Assembly (NCBI GenBank): GCA_965242975.1
Contig: CBDETS010000007.1
Coordinates: 1,240,001-1,304,000 of the forward strand
Source of the DNA: JAPPHA01 sp965242975
GTDB lineage: Bacteria; Pseudomonadota; Alphaproteobacteria; Rhodobacterales; Rhodobacteraceae
Direction: 5' to 3'
Length of the DNA stretch: 64,000 nt
The notes beneath the pieces were generated by a model that ran no database searches, was not told where the DNA came from, and saw only the letters and a program-made list of their open reading frames with translations. This document shows positions 18,029 to 27,406 of this stretch, piece by piece (position 1 is the first letter of the stretch; each line of letters starts with the position of its first letter). A program made the position numbers and the translations under genes.

Positions 18029-18864
18029 TGGCCCGCGATGCCAAGGTCCGGATGGCGATTCACATCCTTGTAGAGCAGGTACCTGAACCGGCCTGGGCCG
18101 CCCGCGTAACATGCCTGAGGGCAAAACGCCCGCAGCCATACGAAATCCCCCTGTTCCAGTTCCACCCAATCGCGATTGAGCCGATAGACCGCCTTGCCCT
18201 CAAGGACAAAAATTCCATGTTCCATCACATGGGTTTCCATGAAAGGAATCACGCCTCCGGGTTCGAATGTCACGATATTGACGTGCATGTCGTGGCGGAT
18301 GTCGTCCGGACTGACGAACCGGGTCGTCAGCCAAGCGCCTCCGGAATTCTCCATCTCCTCCGGCACGACCTCGGCTTCGTTCAGGACAAACGATTCGGGC
18401 ATCAAGACACCCTCGACCGGTTGATACCGTTTCCTGATCCAGACGAATCGTGCGGGACGATCCGATTCCGACGAGTTGAATGCCTTCCACCGGGCTCCAG
18501 GACCAACGAAAGCGTAGCCGCCGCAGGTGACCCCAGTTTGCCGGTCGTCAATCACGAGGTCGAGTTCACCTGACATCACGTAAAGCACGGCTTCGGCCTG
18601 CGGGTCAGGCTCGGGACTGGAGCTGCCACCTCCGGGGGCCACTTCCATCACGTACTGGGCGAAGGTTTCGCTGAATCCGCTCATGGGGCGCGCGACGACC
18701 CACGCCCGCGTATTTTGCCAGTACGGGAGATTACTCGTGACGATGTCACGCATGACATCATGTGGAATGACGGCATAGGCTTCGGTAAAGACGGCCCTGC
18801 CGGTCAATAGCGAATTCTGGCCGGGATGCCCGCCTGGCCAACCCCGAAAATCGGTTTCACTCAT
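18025..18864 (-). CDS. allE: (S)-ureidoglycine aminohydrolase, bicupin
   Basis: 279 residues with two cupin domains. The N-terminal part carries RAVFTEAYAVIPHDVMRD and SNLPYWQNTRAWV, the C-terminal cupin the metal site in FMETHVMEHGIFVLEG (Glu, His, His) and the Gln in FCPQACYAGG, as in the manganese-dependent AllE/UGHY enzymes that deaminate ureidoglycine to ureidoglycolate. Coupled by ATGA overlap to the downstream lyase gene, so consecutive steps are encoded by consecutive genes. Allantoate amidohydrolase (allC), needed to supply the substrate, is not in the window. Confidence 0.88.
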   Translation of the reverse strand: MSETDFRGWPGGHPGQNSLLTGRAVFTEAYAVIPHDVMRDIVTSNLPYWQNTRAWVVARPMSGFSETFAQYVMEVAPGGGSSSPEPDPQAEAVLYVMSGELDLVIDDRQTGVTCGGYAFVGPGARWKAFNSSESDRPARFVWIRKRYQPVEGVLMPESFVLNEAEVVPEEMENSGGAWLTTRFVSPDDIRHDMHVNIVTFEPGGVIPFMETHVMEHGIFVLEGKAVYRLNRDWVELEQGDFVWLRAFCPQACYAGGPGRFRYLLYKDVNRHPDLGIAGQ

Positions 18865-19045
18865 TGCTCTCGTCCGTCACTATCTGGATGCACGTCTCCT
18901 GACGCACGACAGTCATCGCGTTTCGTCCGCAGATTTGCGGCCAGGCACCGTGCCCGCGATCAACCCGGCAGAAAAAAGGAGGCATAAGGCACCCGATGCG
19001 TCTCAAATACGGTACACCTACCGCGACCAACCGGCCGGGAACTGG

Positions 19046-19930
19046 TCATTCAGGATGCCATCTCCTCCAATGGCGGGCAATATCGATCCGGGTTGCAACC
19101 CATACATCGTCCAGATTTTGGACATGATCGAGGAAACGGCCCAGCGACGCGGCCCTGCCCGGCCTGCCGATAAGCCGACAATGCAACCCAACCGACATCA
19201 TGCGGTTTCCTTCGCTGCGAAGAACCTCGAGGCAGTCCCGCAAGTACCGTTCAAACTGTTCACCGGAGTTGAATCCCTGGGCAGTCGCAAACCGCATGTC
19301 GTTGGCATCGAGCGTGTACGGGACAATCAGAAGCCCGTCTTCATAATACGGGAGGTCATCGGCATAACTGTCGGCGGAGTACTCGAACCCCATTTCCCTC
19401 GACAAATCCCTCGTGTGGGCAGATGTCCGTCCCTGGTACAATCCGGCAGGCCTGCTGCCGGTCAATCGCGTGTGAATTTCAACCGCCTTCTGCAATTGGC
19501 GATGCTCTTCATCTTTCGTTGCGTCCCGGTAATCGATCCACTTGAGGCCATGCGTGGCAATTTCCCAATTGGCCCCCAACATGGCTTCTACCGCTCGCGG
19601 ATTTCTTTCCAGGGCGGTGGCTACACCGAAAACCGTCACCGGTAACCGCCGTTCGGTGAACATTCGATACAGCCGCCAGAACCCGGCCCGTGACCCGTAT
19701 TCGTATATGGACTCCATGTTCATGTGCCGCCGACCCGGCCACGGGTCGGCTCCAACGATTTCCGAGAGAAATGCCTCCGACGCCTGGTCACCGTGGAGAA
19801 TGTTGTTTTCACCTCCCTCTTCGTAGTTGACGACGAAGTTGATGGCGATGCGTGCGCCGTCGGGCCAGCGTGCATCGGGAACGGAGGCACCGTAGCCGAC
19901 CATGTCGCGGGGATATTCAGCCGCGGGCAT
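19046..19930 (-). CDS. puuE: Allantoinase PuuE-type (polysaccharide-deacetylase fold)
   Basis: 294 residues beginning YPRDMVGYGASVPDARWPDG, a signature of PuuE, followed by RIAINFVVNYEEGGENN, SIYEYGSRAGFWRLYRMF, the metal-site region NWEIATHGLKWIDY (His) and GLYQGRTSAHTRDL. PuuE is the cofactor-independent (S)-allantoinase related to NodB-type deacetylases. It overlaps the end of the upstream HisC-like gene by 14 bases, so the two are co-translated. It precedes the ureidoglycine aminohydrolase by about 180 bases. Full length, cytosolic. Confidence 0.85.
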   Translation of the reverse strand: MPAAEYPRDMVGYGASVPDARWPDGARIAINFVVNYEEGGENNILHGDQASEAFLSEIVGADPWPGRRHMNMESIYEYGSRAGFWRLYRMFTERRLPVTVFGVATALERNPRAVEAMLGANWEIATHGLKWIDYRDATKDEEHRQLQKAVEIHTRLTGSRPAGLYQGRTSAHTRDLSREMGFEYSADSYADDLPYYEDGLLIVPYTLDANDMRFATAQGFNSGEQFERYLRDCLEVLRSEGNRMMSVGLHCRLIGRPGRAASLGRFLDHVQNLDDVWVATRIDIARHWRRWHPE

Positions 19931-21020
19931 CCGCCGCTTCCGTCAACGCCCCGGGCAAGGCACGTTCAAAGATGTCCAGGTCACGGTCAGTTCCGGCCGA
20001 TACCCTGATGCACCGGTCCTGCGGAGCAACAAACGGCATGCGCACGAAAACGTCGCGCGCAACCAGCCCGTCAAGGACCTTGCGCGCAAATCGTCCGTCA
20101 CGGCCGCAGTCGACCGCCACGAAGTTGGCGGCGGACGGCAAGGCGCGGAGTCCGTTCGATACCGCGATCTCCGCGATGCGGCTGCGCGCATGTTCGATCT
20201 TGCCGATGACGCTCTCAAGATGCGCCGGGTCGCCAAGCGATGCCAATGCCCCGACCTGGGATACCCTGCACATGCCGAAGTGGTTGCGAATCTTGTTGAA
20301 CGAACCGATCAGACGTTCGTGGCCGATCGCGTAACCCACCCGCGCACCGGCCATGCCGTGGACCTTGGAAAACGTGCGCATTCTGATCACGCCCGGGTTG
20401 GAGGTGTCGATGCCGCAGGCCGGTTCCGGCGCACACTCGATATACGCCTCGTCCAGGACCATGAGGCAACCGGCCGGCAGGCGGGCAATCGCCGCCTCGA
20501 CGACGTCCGCAGAGTGAAACGTACCCATGGGATTGTCAGGATTGGCAACGTAGACAAGCCGTGCCCGGGAGTCCCCTGCAGAGGAGACCAGGGCGTCAAG
20601 GTCCTCGCAATCGTCGCGGTACGGAACGGTGACGAGTTCGCCTCCGTATCCCGCAACATGAAAATTGAACGTCGGATATGCACCGAGCGACGTCACGACG
20701 CGGTCGCCTGGTTCGACAATCATGCGTACGAGGTACCCCAGCAACCCGTCTATGCCTTCCCCCACGACGATGTTCCCTGGTTCGACCCCGTGCAGGGTTG
20801 CCAACGCGTGGCGCAACTCGTGATTTTCCGGATCTCCGTACATCCAGCAACCAGCCGCGGCATCCTGCATGGCCTTGAGTGCCTTGGGTGAAGGTCCGAA
20901 TACGCTCTCATTTGCGCCAATGCGCGCACAAAATTTCCTGCCGCGCGCACGCTCCTGGGCTTCCGGACCGACAAATGGAACCGAGGCCGGCAGCCCGTTG
21001 ACAAGTTCCGTCAACCGCAA
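19917..21020 (-). CDS. HisC-like class I/II aminotransferase
   Basis: 367 residues, PLP fold type I. GANESVFGPSPKALKAMQD at the start is the HisC-like opening, then YGDPENHELRHALA, VGEGIDGLLGYLVR, VANPDNPMGT (Asn for PLP), LMVLDEAYIE (Asp/Tyr) and the Schiff-base MRTFSKVHGMAGARVG with Lys near residue 225. It resembles histidinol-phosphate aminotransferases, but the setting, overlapping allantoinase by 14 bases in a ureide operon, suggests an amino-group transfer linked to purine or glyoxylate metabolism rather than histidine synthesis (inference). No other his gene is adjacent; hisN lies 20 kb away. Confidence 0.8.
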   Translation of the reverse strand: MRLTELVNGLPASVPFVGPEAQERARGRKFCARIGANESVFGPSPKALKAMQDAAAGCWMYGDPENHELRHALATLHGVEPGNIVVGEGIDGLLGYLVRMIVEPGDRVVTSLGAYPTFNFHVAGYGGELVTVPYRDDCEDLDALVSSAGDSRARLVYVANPDNPMGTFHSADVVEAAIARLPAGCLMVLDEAYIECAPEPACGIDTSNPGVIRMRTFSKVHGMAGARVGYAIGHERLIGSFNKIRNHFGMCRVSQVGALASLGDPAHLESVIGKIEHARSRIAEIAVSNGLRALPSAANFVAVDCGRDGRFARKVLDGLVARDVFVRMPFVAPQDRCIRVSAGTDRDLDIFERALPGALTEAADARG

Positions 21021-21183
21021 CGCCCACCCTCCCGAATTTCGAACAACATGTCCATTGGCTCCAACCCCGCCGGATCCAGTGCCCTCAGGTCCCCGGAATG
21101 AGACGGGCGCCTTCGTGGCAAAACTACTCTCGACGTCATTGTTTCAGGCATTTCGATTCAAGGTACGGGGGTCGATCCTCGTG

Positions 21184-23940
21184 TCAGGCAGCGTCGGACG
21201 CAGCAGGCGAAATACGCTTGATCGCGGCGCCCAGCTTGGACAGTTCTTCCATCGCGGCATCGAGTCTCGAGCGCTGCTCGTCAACGATGTGTTCGGGCGC
21301 ATTGGCGGTAAACTTCTCGTTTGCCAATCGGGAACGGATATTTTTTACGTCTTTTTCCAGTTCCGCATGTGCCTTCGACAATCTCGCTCTCTCGGCGGCC
21401 ATGTCAATGATGCCCGAAAGCTCGAGGCAGAATGTGCCCCCCTCCACGGGCACGGTAACCGATTCGCCGAGTACCTGATTTCGCTTCGAAATCGGGCCGG
21501 TTCGCGCAAGACGTCGAATCATCGCCAGATTGTTGCCCAGCGCACGTTGGCCCGCCCGGTCAAGAGACGTGAACGATACCGGGATCGTCGCGCCGCCGGG
21601 AACCCTGAGTTCCGCCCGAACCGACCTGATTTGCTCGACCAGGTTAATGACCCAGTTCATTTCTCGATCCGAAATGTCGTCAACGAGTTCTTCACTCAGG
21701 TAATCGGGCCAGTCTGAATGAACCAGAAGCCCGGAACGCCCGGAAACCTCGCCCCAAAGCTGTTCGGTGATGAACGGCATGATCGGATGCAAGAGTATGA
21801 GACACTGATCGATAACCCAGGCCATTGTTGCGCGGGTTTCGGTTACGACATCGTGATCACCTTCCGCGAAAAGCGGCTTCGAGAACTCGACATACCAGTC
21901 GCACACGCGACCCCAGACATGCGCATACAGGCAATTCGCCGCGTCGTTGAACCGGTACTCGGAAAGAGCCAGATCCACCGCCTCTCGAACTCTCGCGGTT
22001 TCGCCGACGATCCATTTGTTGACCGGCTGCCTTACGGATGACGGATCAAGGTTCTCCGTCGAGTGGCAGGAATTCAATTCGGCAAACCGCGCCGCATTCC
22101 ACAACTTTGTACCGAAATTCCGGTAACCTTGAACGCGTCCTCTCGAAAGTCTCAGATCCCGTCCCATCGCCGCCATTGACGTCAAGGTGAACCTGACGGC
22201 ATCAGCCCCGAATTCATCGATCAATTCGATCGGGTCCAGGACATTCCCGAGCGATTTCGACATCTTCTTGCCCTTTTCGTCCCGAACGAGGGCATGGACA
22301 TAGACCGTGTGGAATGGCGCCTCATCCATCTGGTTCAATCCCATCATCATCATTCGGGCGACCCAAAAGAATATGATGTCGAACCCGGTGATCAGAACGT
22401 CCGTCTGATAGTACCGGGCGAGTTCAGGGGTTCTTTCCGGCCATCCCAGGGTCCCGAACGGCCACAAGGCGGAACTGAACCAGGTATCCAGAACGTCTTC
22501 GTCCCGGACGAGCGGCCGTCCACCCGCTGCCTTGGTTGCCTCCTCTTCAGTCGTCTCGCAATAGACTCTTCCGTCACTGTCGTACCAGACAGGAACCTGG
22601 TGCCCCCACCAAAGTTGCCGGGAGATGCACCAGGGTTCGATGTTTTCCAACCACCGGAAATATGATCGCGCGTGCTGATCGGGCAGGATTTTCGTCTTGC
22701 CGGAACGGACGGCCTCAACCGCGGGACCGGCAAGGGCCGCGGCGTCGACAAACCACTGGTCCGTCAGGAAGGGTTCGACCGGTACGCCCGACCGGTCTCC
22801 ATGTGGAACAACATGAGTGTCATCGTCGACCCCGTCCAGCCAACCCTGTTTTTCGGCCAGCCCGACAATGCGCCCGCGTGCCTCAAACCTGTCAAGACCA
22901 TGGAGAGCCAAGGTTTCCTCCGGCGGCGCGCACCCAGCGAGGAATTCCTCGTTGCCATCAAGGGCCATCGCGGCCCGCTCATCCATCACGTTGATCGTTC
23001 GAAGCCCTGCTCGCTCGCCAACATCGAAATCATTGAAGTCGTGGGCCGGGGTCATCTTGACAGCGCCGGTCCCCTTGCCCGGGTCCGCATAGGAGTCGGC
23101 AACGATCGGAACCCTGCGGCCGGTCAAAGGGAGATGGACAGAACGCCCGACCAGATCCTGGTAGCGTTTGTCGTCAGGATGCACCGCGACGCCCGTATCA
23201 CCGAGCATCGTCTCAGGTCGGGTGGTGGCGACAACGAGGTAATCCCGGGATTCGAAATCGGTTGCATGGCCATCCTGGTCGAATGCGACCGGATGTCGGT
23301 AGGACACTCCATCTGCCAGTCGATAGCGGAAGCGCCACATCTTTCCCCTGACCTCGACCTGGTTGACCTCAAGGTCCGAAATCGCGGTTTCGAAATGAGG
23401 GTCCCAATTGACGAGTCTTTTTCCGCGGTAAATCAATCCATCCTTGTATAGCGAAACGAAGACTTTGATCACCGCATCGTGAAAAGACTGATCCATGGTA
23501 AACCGGTTTCGGTCCCAGTCGCAGGATGCCCCCAATCGCTTGAGTTGATTGATGATCGTCCCACCCGACTCCTCTTTCCACCTCCAGACTCTTTCGAGAA
23601 ACGCCTTTCTGCCCATTTCCCGGCGTCCCGGATGCCCACTTTCGGCAAGCTGCCTCTCGACGACCATTTGCGTGGCAATGCCCGCGTGGTCCTGTCCCGG
23701 CTGCCAGAGCGTGTCGAACCCACGCATCCGGTGCCACCGAACCAGGATGTCCTGCAGGGTATTGTTGAATGCATGGCCCATATGCAGGTTGCCGGTTACA
23801 TTCGGCGGCGGAATCATGATGCAGAAACTCTCTGCACCTTCCCGTGCATTGACTCCCGCCCGAAATGCCCGCTTCGCGTCCCAGCGCTCCGCAATCGCCT
23901 TCTCACACGCATGAAAGTCGAAGTTTTTCTGCATTGCCAT
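21184..23940 (-). CDS. valS: Valyl-tRNA synthetase
   Basis: 918 residues from the ATG at 23940. HIGH motif as PPPNVTGNLHMGHAFNN near residue 35-50, KMSKS as KGKKMSKSLGNVLDP, the CP1 editing domain with VATTRPETMLGDT and DKRYQDLVGRSV, an anticodon-binding domain, and a C-terminal coiled-coil arm (ERARLSKAHAELEKDV). Essential cytosolic enzyme charging tRNA-Val. Upstream in-frame codons to 24132 give an Arg-rich extension unlike the family, so the internal start was preferred; an ATG two codons later is equally possible. Monocistronic. Confidence 0.95.
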   Translation of the reverse strand: MAMQKNFDFHACEKAIAERWDAKRAFRAGVNAREGAESFCIMIPPPNVTGNLHMGHAFNNTLQDILVRWHRMRGFDTLWQPGQDHAGIATQMVVERQLAESGHPGRREMGRKAFLERVWRWKEESGGTIINQLKRLGASCDWDRNRFTMDQSFHDAVIKVFVSLYKDGLIYRGKRLVNWDPHFETAISDLEVNQVEVRGKMWRFRYRLADGVSYRHPVAFDQDGHATDFESRDYLVVATTRPETMLGDTGVAVHPDDKRYQDLVGRSVHLPLTGRRVPIVADSYADPGKGTGAVKMTPAHDFNDFDVGERAGLRTINVMDERAAMALDGNEEFLAGCAPPEETLALHGLDRFEARGRIVGLAEKQGWLDGVDDDTHVVPHGDRSGVPVEPFLTDQWFVDAAALAGPAVEAVRSGKTKILPDQHARSYFRWLENIEPWCISRQLWWGHQVPVWYDSDGRVYCETTEEEATKAAGGRPLVRDEDVLDTWFSSALWPFGTLGWPERTPELARYYQTDVLITGFDIIFFWVARMMMMGLNQMDEAPFHTVYVHALVRDEKGKKMSKSLGNVLDPIELIDEFGADAVRFTLTSMAAMGRDLRLSRGRVQGYRNFGTKLWNAARFAELNSCHSTENLDPSSVRQPVNKWIVGETARVREAVDLALSEYRFNDAANCLYAHVWGRVCDWYVEFSKPLFAEGDHDVVTETRATMAWVIDQCLILLHPIMPFITEQLWGEVSGRSGLLVHSDWPDYLSEELVDDISDREMNWVINLVEQIRSVRAELRVPGGATIPVSFTSLDRAGQRALGNNLAMIRRLARTGPISKRNQVLGESVTVPVEGGTFCLELSGIIDMAAERARLSKAHAELEKDVKNIRSRLANEKFTANAPEHIVDEQRSRLDAAMEELSKLGAAIKRISPAASDAA

Positions 23941-24736
23941 TGGCGCGATCCCGCAAATCGTCCTTTGATTCAGCCGCTTCTTAAACAGCACGCCTAGCGA
24001 GTAAAGGCGAAACTTCCCCTTCCCAAGGACATCGTTCGAGCGGTGAACCTGGCGGCCGCGGCCGGAGCGGCCTAAACACGTAGCGTCGGCGCGTCGCCGC
24101 CGGGTGAGCACGGCGGCCGCGGGCTTCACCACTGGTACAAGTCACGAAGTACGGCGGTTTCCAGGAGCGTTCCCGCATCCGGAATCCTGCCCTTGACCGG
24201 CTTGAAGGGAGATTTGACCCGGGGTTGCCCAAAGGATTTCCGGCGCCAAGTCCTGCGGGCCGGAAATCAGTTCATCTCCACTTTTAGGGCTGTCACGAAA
24301 CAGTCACCGCGACTTGTTGCGGGGGGGCATCCGTGATGGCCATTCCGTTCGATGAAAATGCGTCTCCCACGAATCGGGCTTCCTCCACAGGGTTGAAGCT
24401 CGGTCGCAAGAATCCGGTGAGAAGTGTTCGTGCTTGTCCGTGGCGTGGCGCCCGGAGAACCGGGGCCCGGCCCCGGCGGCATGCGGCGGGCTTTCGGAAA
24501 ACAGGTGTCGCACGGACAATAACTGGTTGTGGGCTCCGGGAACTCTGCGACACCCGCGAGGCCTGTGCCCGGATCAGCATTCCGATCCCGTCGCGTGCGC
24601 CATCGCTCTTACTTGTGCTCCGGCCACATCTGCACGGGTAAGGCAATCGAATCAGCGTCGAACCGACGTCATACGAGAACGGGACAGAGGCTCTCCAAAA
24701 AACCGAGTAATCGGATCGATCGTTTCGTGACAATCC
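23941..24736. other. About 800 bases without a recognised gene
   Basis: Lies upstream of valS and downstream of the HD-domain gene, both on the minus strand. It should hold the valS promoter. Overlapping short frames on both strands show no domain. In many alphaproteobacteria popZ (DUF2497) sits beside valS; it was looked for here and not found. Confidence 0.45.
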
Positions 24737-25360
24737 CTAACCTCGAGACGCGCGGCTCGCAGCCACCGCGGCATCAACAAGCGGCTGGTCTGCAGCCTCA
24801 AGAACCGAAGGGTCATGGGGCCGGCGCGCGAAGACCCCGTGGACCATCGGTTCAAAGAACGGCAACGGAAGGCTGTCGTACCCGGGGTCAAAACTCGCCT
24901 GGTCCCAACGTTCGCAAAATTCTGCGCAGTCGTCAAAGTAACGATGTCCCAGGTACCGGTTCCGCTTGTCGGAATTTCCGCCGATGTGGTGGCCGTAATA
25001 GATCATCTGGAAGTCGCCATGCTTTTCCACGACCCACCGACACTGCTCCCGAACGAATGGTTTCAGAATCGTTGCCGCATACTCGTCGTGATTACTCGGT
25101 GCGTAGATGTCGCCAATGTCGTGAAGAAGCGCAGACACGACCCAGTCGGTATCCGCACCATCCCGCCATGCCCGGGTAGCCGTTTGCACCGAATGTCCAA
25201 GTCTGGTTACCTGGTAACCGGACAAGCTTTCATCGAGTTCCTGCATTGCCCTAAGCAATCGTCCGGCAGTTCCCTGCATGAATTCGGCTTCGTGCCTGGA
25301 AAGGAACTCGTAATCTTCCAGATCGCCGTCCTTCATTCTCACGAATTTAACCTGATCCAT
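24737..25360 (-). CDS. HD-domain metalloprotein (TmpB/PhnZ-like oxygenase or phosphohydrolase)
   Basis: 207 residues from the ATG at 25360, which is preceded by GGGAGAGG. HD-superfamily metal ligands are in place: HSVQTATRA (first His), ALLHDIGDIYAPSNH (His-Asp and a further His), YYGHHIGG, and FERxxFDP-type WDQASFDPGYDSLPL. This combination is closer to the phosphonate-degradation HD oxygenases (mixed-valent diiron, TIGR03276-like) than to nucleotide phosphohydrolases, but no phosphonate genes are nearby, so the reaction is left open. Cytosolic, single domain. Confidence 0.65.
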   Translation of the reverse strand: MDQVKFVRMKDGDLEDYEFLSRHEAEFMQGTAGRLLRAMQELDESLSGYQVTRLGHSVQTATRAWRDGADTDWVVSALLHDIGDIYAPSNHDEYAATILKPFVREQCRWVVEKHGDFQMIYYGHHIGGNSDKRNRYLGHRYFDDCAEFCERWDQASFDPGYDSLPLPFFEPMVHGVFARRPHDPSVLEAADQPLVDAAVAASRASRG

Positions 25361-25666
25361 CGCCTCTCCCATCACTTTGGATCGAAATCCGGCATCGAAG
25401 AACCGAACCGTCCTGCGGGCCCGACCAATCGGCAAAGTGTCCGTTCGGAGAACAAGGGAATGACAGTCCGACCCGGCTTCCCGTACATGCGGCGCCTCAA
25501 GAAAGTCGGGGGCAAGTTCTGCGCCGCGGGGACGTCAGCAAAGCGCCGTGGCTGCCATTCCCGGTACCGGGCACTTGTTTGCGCGGTATGCGTCGAAGAA
25601 GTGGTCGGCGGACCAGGCAGCGGGGCTTAGACACGGCAGTTCAGTCCGCACCAATGACCAAATCGG

Positions 25667-26089
25667 TTACTCGGCAGGCAAATCGCAGTTGATCATCCAA
25701 TCGATTCCGAACCGGTCGGTGAGGCTCCCGAAGTAAGAGCCCCAGAAAACCTTTTCCATCTTCATTGTCACCATTCCGCCATCAGAGAGTTTGGAGAAAA
25801 GTTCATCGCTCTGCTCTCGGCTTTCGGCCGCAATCGAGATCCCGAAGTTGCTCCCCTGCGTAAACGGTTCCTCGTGCGCGAACCACCTGTCACTGCCCAT
25901 CAGGACGGACGATCCAACCTGCAACGACACGTGCATGATCTCGCCTTTCTTGTCTTCCGGCACCTGCATTTCGGACGGACCGTCGGCGTAGGTCATGAGG
26001 GCCATGAACTCACCCCCAAACACCGAACGATAAAACTCGAACGCTTCTTTGCAGTTGCCGTCGAAAAAAAGATACGTGCTGAGTGTCAT
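25667..26089 (-). CDS. VOC-family protein (PhnB/glyoxalase-like)
   Basis: 140 residues from the ATG at 26089, preceded by GGAG. Begins STYLFFDGNCKEAFEFYRSVFGGE, the typical opening of PhnB/3-demethylubiquinone-methyltransferase-like VOC proteins, and ends FWGSYFGSLTDRFGIDWMIN, their characteristic C-terminus. Paired beta-alpha-beta-beta-beta modules expected. The PhnB group has no established enzymatic role despite its historical name. It lies about 300 bases upstream of the HD-domain gene on the same strand. Confidence 0.8.
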   Translation of the reverse strand: MTLSTYLFFDGNCKEAFEFYRSVFGGEFMALMTYADGPSEMQVPEDKKGEIMHVSLQVGSSVLMGSDRWFAHEEPFTQGSNFGISIAAESREQSDELFSKLSDGGMVTMKMEKVFWGSYFGSLTDRFGIDWMINCDLPAE

Positions 26090-26671
26090 CGGGAACTCCG
26101 TTTTCTTTCCAAAGGTGCCTGCGCACGCAAGTACGTCGCCCAAGTCGGGGATTCAAGCCGATTCACGGCCGTCGAACTATCAACGGTGGTCATTGCCGTA
26201 GCACAGCATGACGATCCTGCTTGCCTGGAACTCGACCCGGATCAGCGAAGCACGGTCAAGCCCGAATCGTCCGGCTGGTGCCGGCCCGGGCCACGACTCC
26301 TGGCCGCCCGCCCCGCGGGGCGCTGCGCCCGGTTCGATTCGCTTCAGCGCGGCGATCGATACCGGACGCCGACCTCTCCCTGCCGCGAAGAAAGGCAGTG
26401 AACGGTTGAATTCGATTCGGCATATACACCGTGGACCTTCAGGGGATGGCCAGAGGGCGGAAACCGCCGAAATTCGACCTCGGCCATACCGATACACGGG
26501 CCTGTGCGCATTGGCAGCGTGTCATCTTGAGCCGATCTGCCGCTCCCGAGATCGAAATCGGGAATCATGACGCCACTTCAGGCGAATTTTGGAGACGACG
26601 AAAATTGCCCTTGCCCCAAATCTGTGGCAATGATCACCGTCTACGCACCGAGTCACCCGGAATGGTCGATC
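26090..26671. other. Divergent intergenic region, no gene recognised
   Basis: About 580 bases between the divergent VOC and pcm genes; should contain both promoters. A GC-rich segment around 26270-26330 has several short self-complementary stretches. The overlapping frames carry no recognised domain. Confidence 0.45.
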
Positions 26672-27367
26672 ATGGATGAGAGCGCCGCTTCGCGAACCGC
26701 AATGGTCGATAATCAGGTTCGACCGTCGGACGTTACGAAGTTTCCCTTGATCAAGGCTCTGCTGGCCGTGCCCAAAGAGGTTTTCGTGCCGGCACCGATG
26801 AAGCCGGTTGCCTACGCGGACATTCAGATTCCCATCAATCCAGATCGGAACAGGGTCATCCTTGACGCCCGGAACTTCGCGAAAATGCTTGACGCGACCG
26901 ACATTCAACCCGACGAGCTGGTCCTCGACTTGGGGTGTGGATTGGGATACTCGTCGGCCGTGGTTTCCAGACTGGCCCAAGCCGTAGTCGCGGTCGAAGA
27001 GATCAAGGAACTCGCCGAGGAAGCGGAAACCCTGCTCACCAAGCAAAATGTCGACAACGCCATTGTCATCACGGCACCACTTGCCGAAGGAAGCGCACGC
27101 CACAGCCCTTACGATGTCATCATTATCGAGGGCGGAGTCGAGTATGTTCCCAACGCGATCATCGACCAGTTGAAGGACGGCGGTCGAATATTCGGACTGT
27201 TCGGAAGTGAACGAGTCTGCCGCGGCCGTCTCGGAAAGAAGGTTGGAGATCGAATCCATTGGAGGAACGAGTTTGACGCAAGCGTACCTGTCCTGCCCGG
27301 TTTCAGGCGCGAGCGGTCATTCGAATCACGATGGAAGAACGATGATGCGCTTGCCCGGATTGTCTGA
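26672..27367 (+). CDS. pcm: Protein-L-isoaspartate O-methyltransferase family protein
   Basis: 231 residues from the ATG at 26672; earlier in-frame ATGs would add uncharacteristic sequence. Opens AASRTAMVDNQVRPSDVT, the alphaproteobacterial PCMT-like start, with the SAM-binding motif I as LVLDLGCGLGYSSAVVSRL (about residues 88-106) and motif II as YDVIIIEGGVEYVP. The family repairs isoaspartyl residues, but this branch, linked to tolC, often lacks proven activity. It precedes tolC by 39 bases, the standard order in alphaproteobacteria, and is probably co-transcribed with it. Confidence 0.85.
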   Translation: MDESAASRTAMVDNQVRPSDVTKFPLIKALLAVPKEVFVPAPMKPVAYADIQIPINPDRNRVILDARNFAKMLDATDIQPDELVLDLGCGLGYSSAVVSRLAQAVVAVEEIKELAEEAETLLTKQNVDNAIVITAPLAEGSARHSPYDVIIIEGGVEYVPNAIIDQLKDGGRIFGLFGSERVCRGRLGKKVGDRIHWRNEFDASVPVLPGFRRERSFESRWKNDDALARIV

Positions 27368-27406
27368 CATCGAGTTCCGTCCGGCTGTAACCTGGGGATT
27401 GAACCG

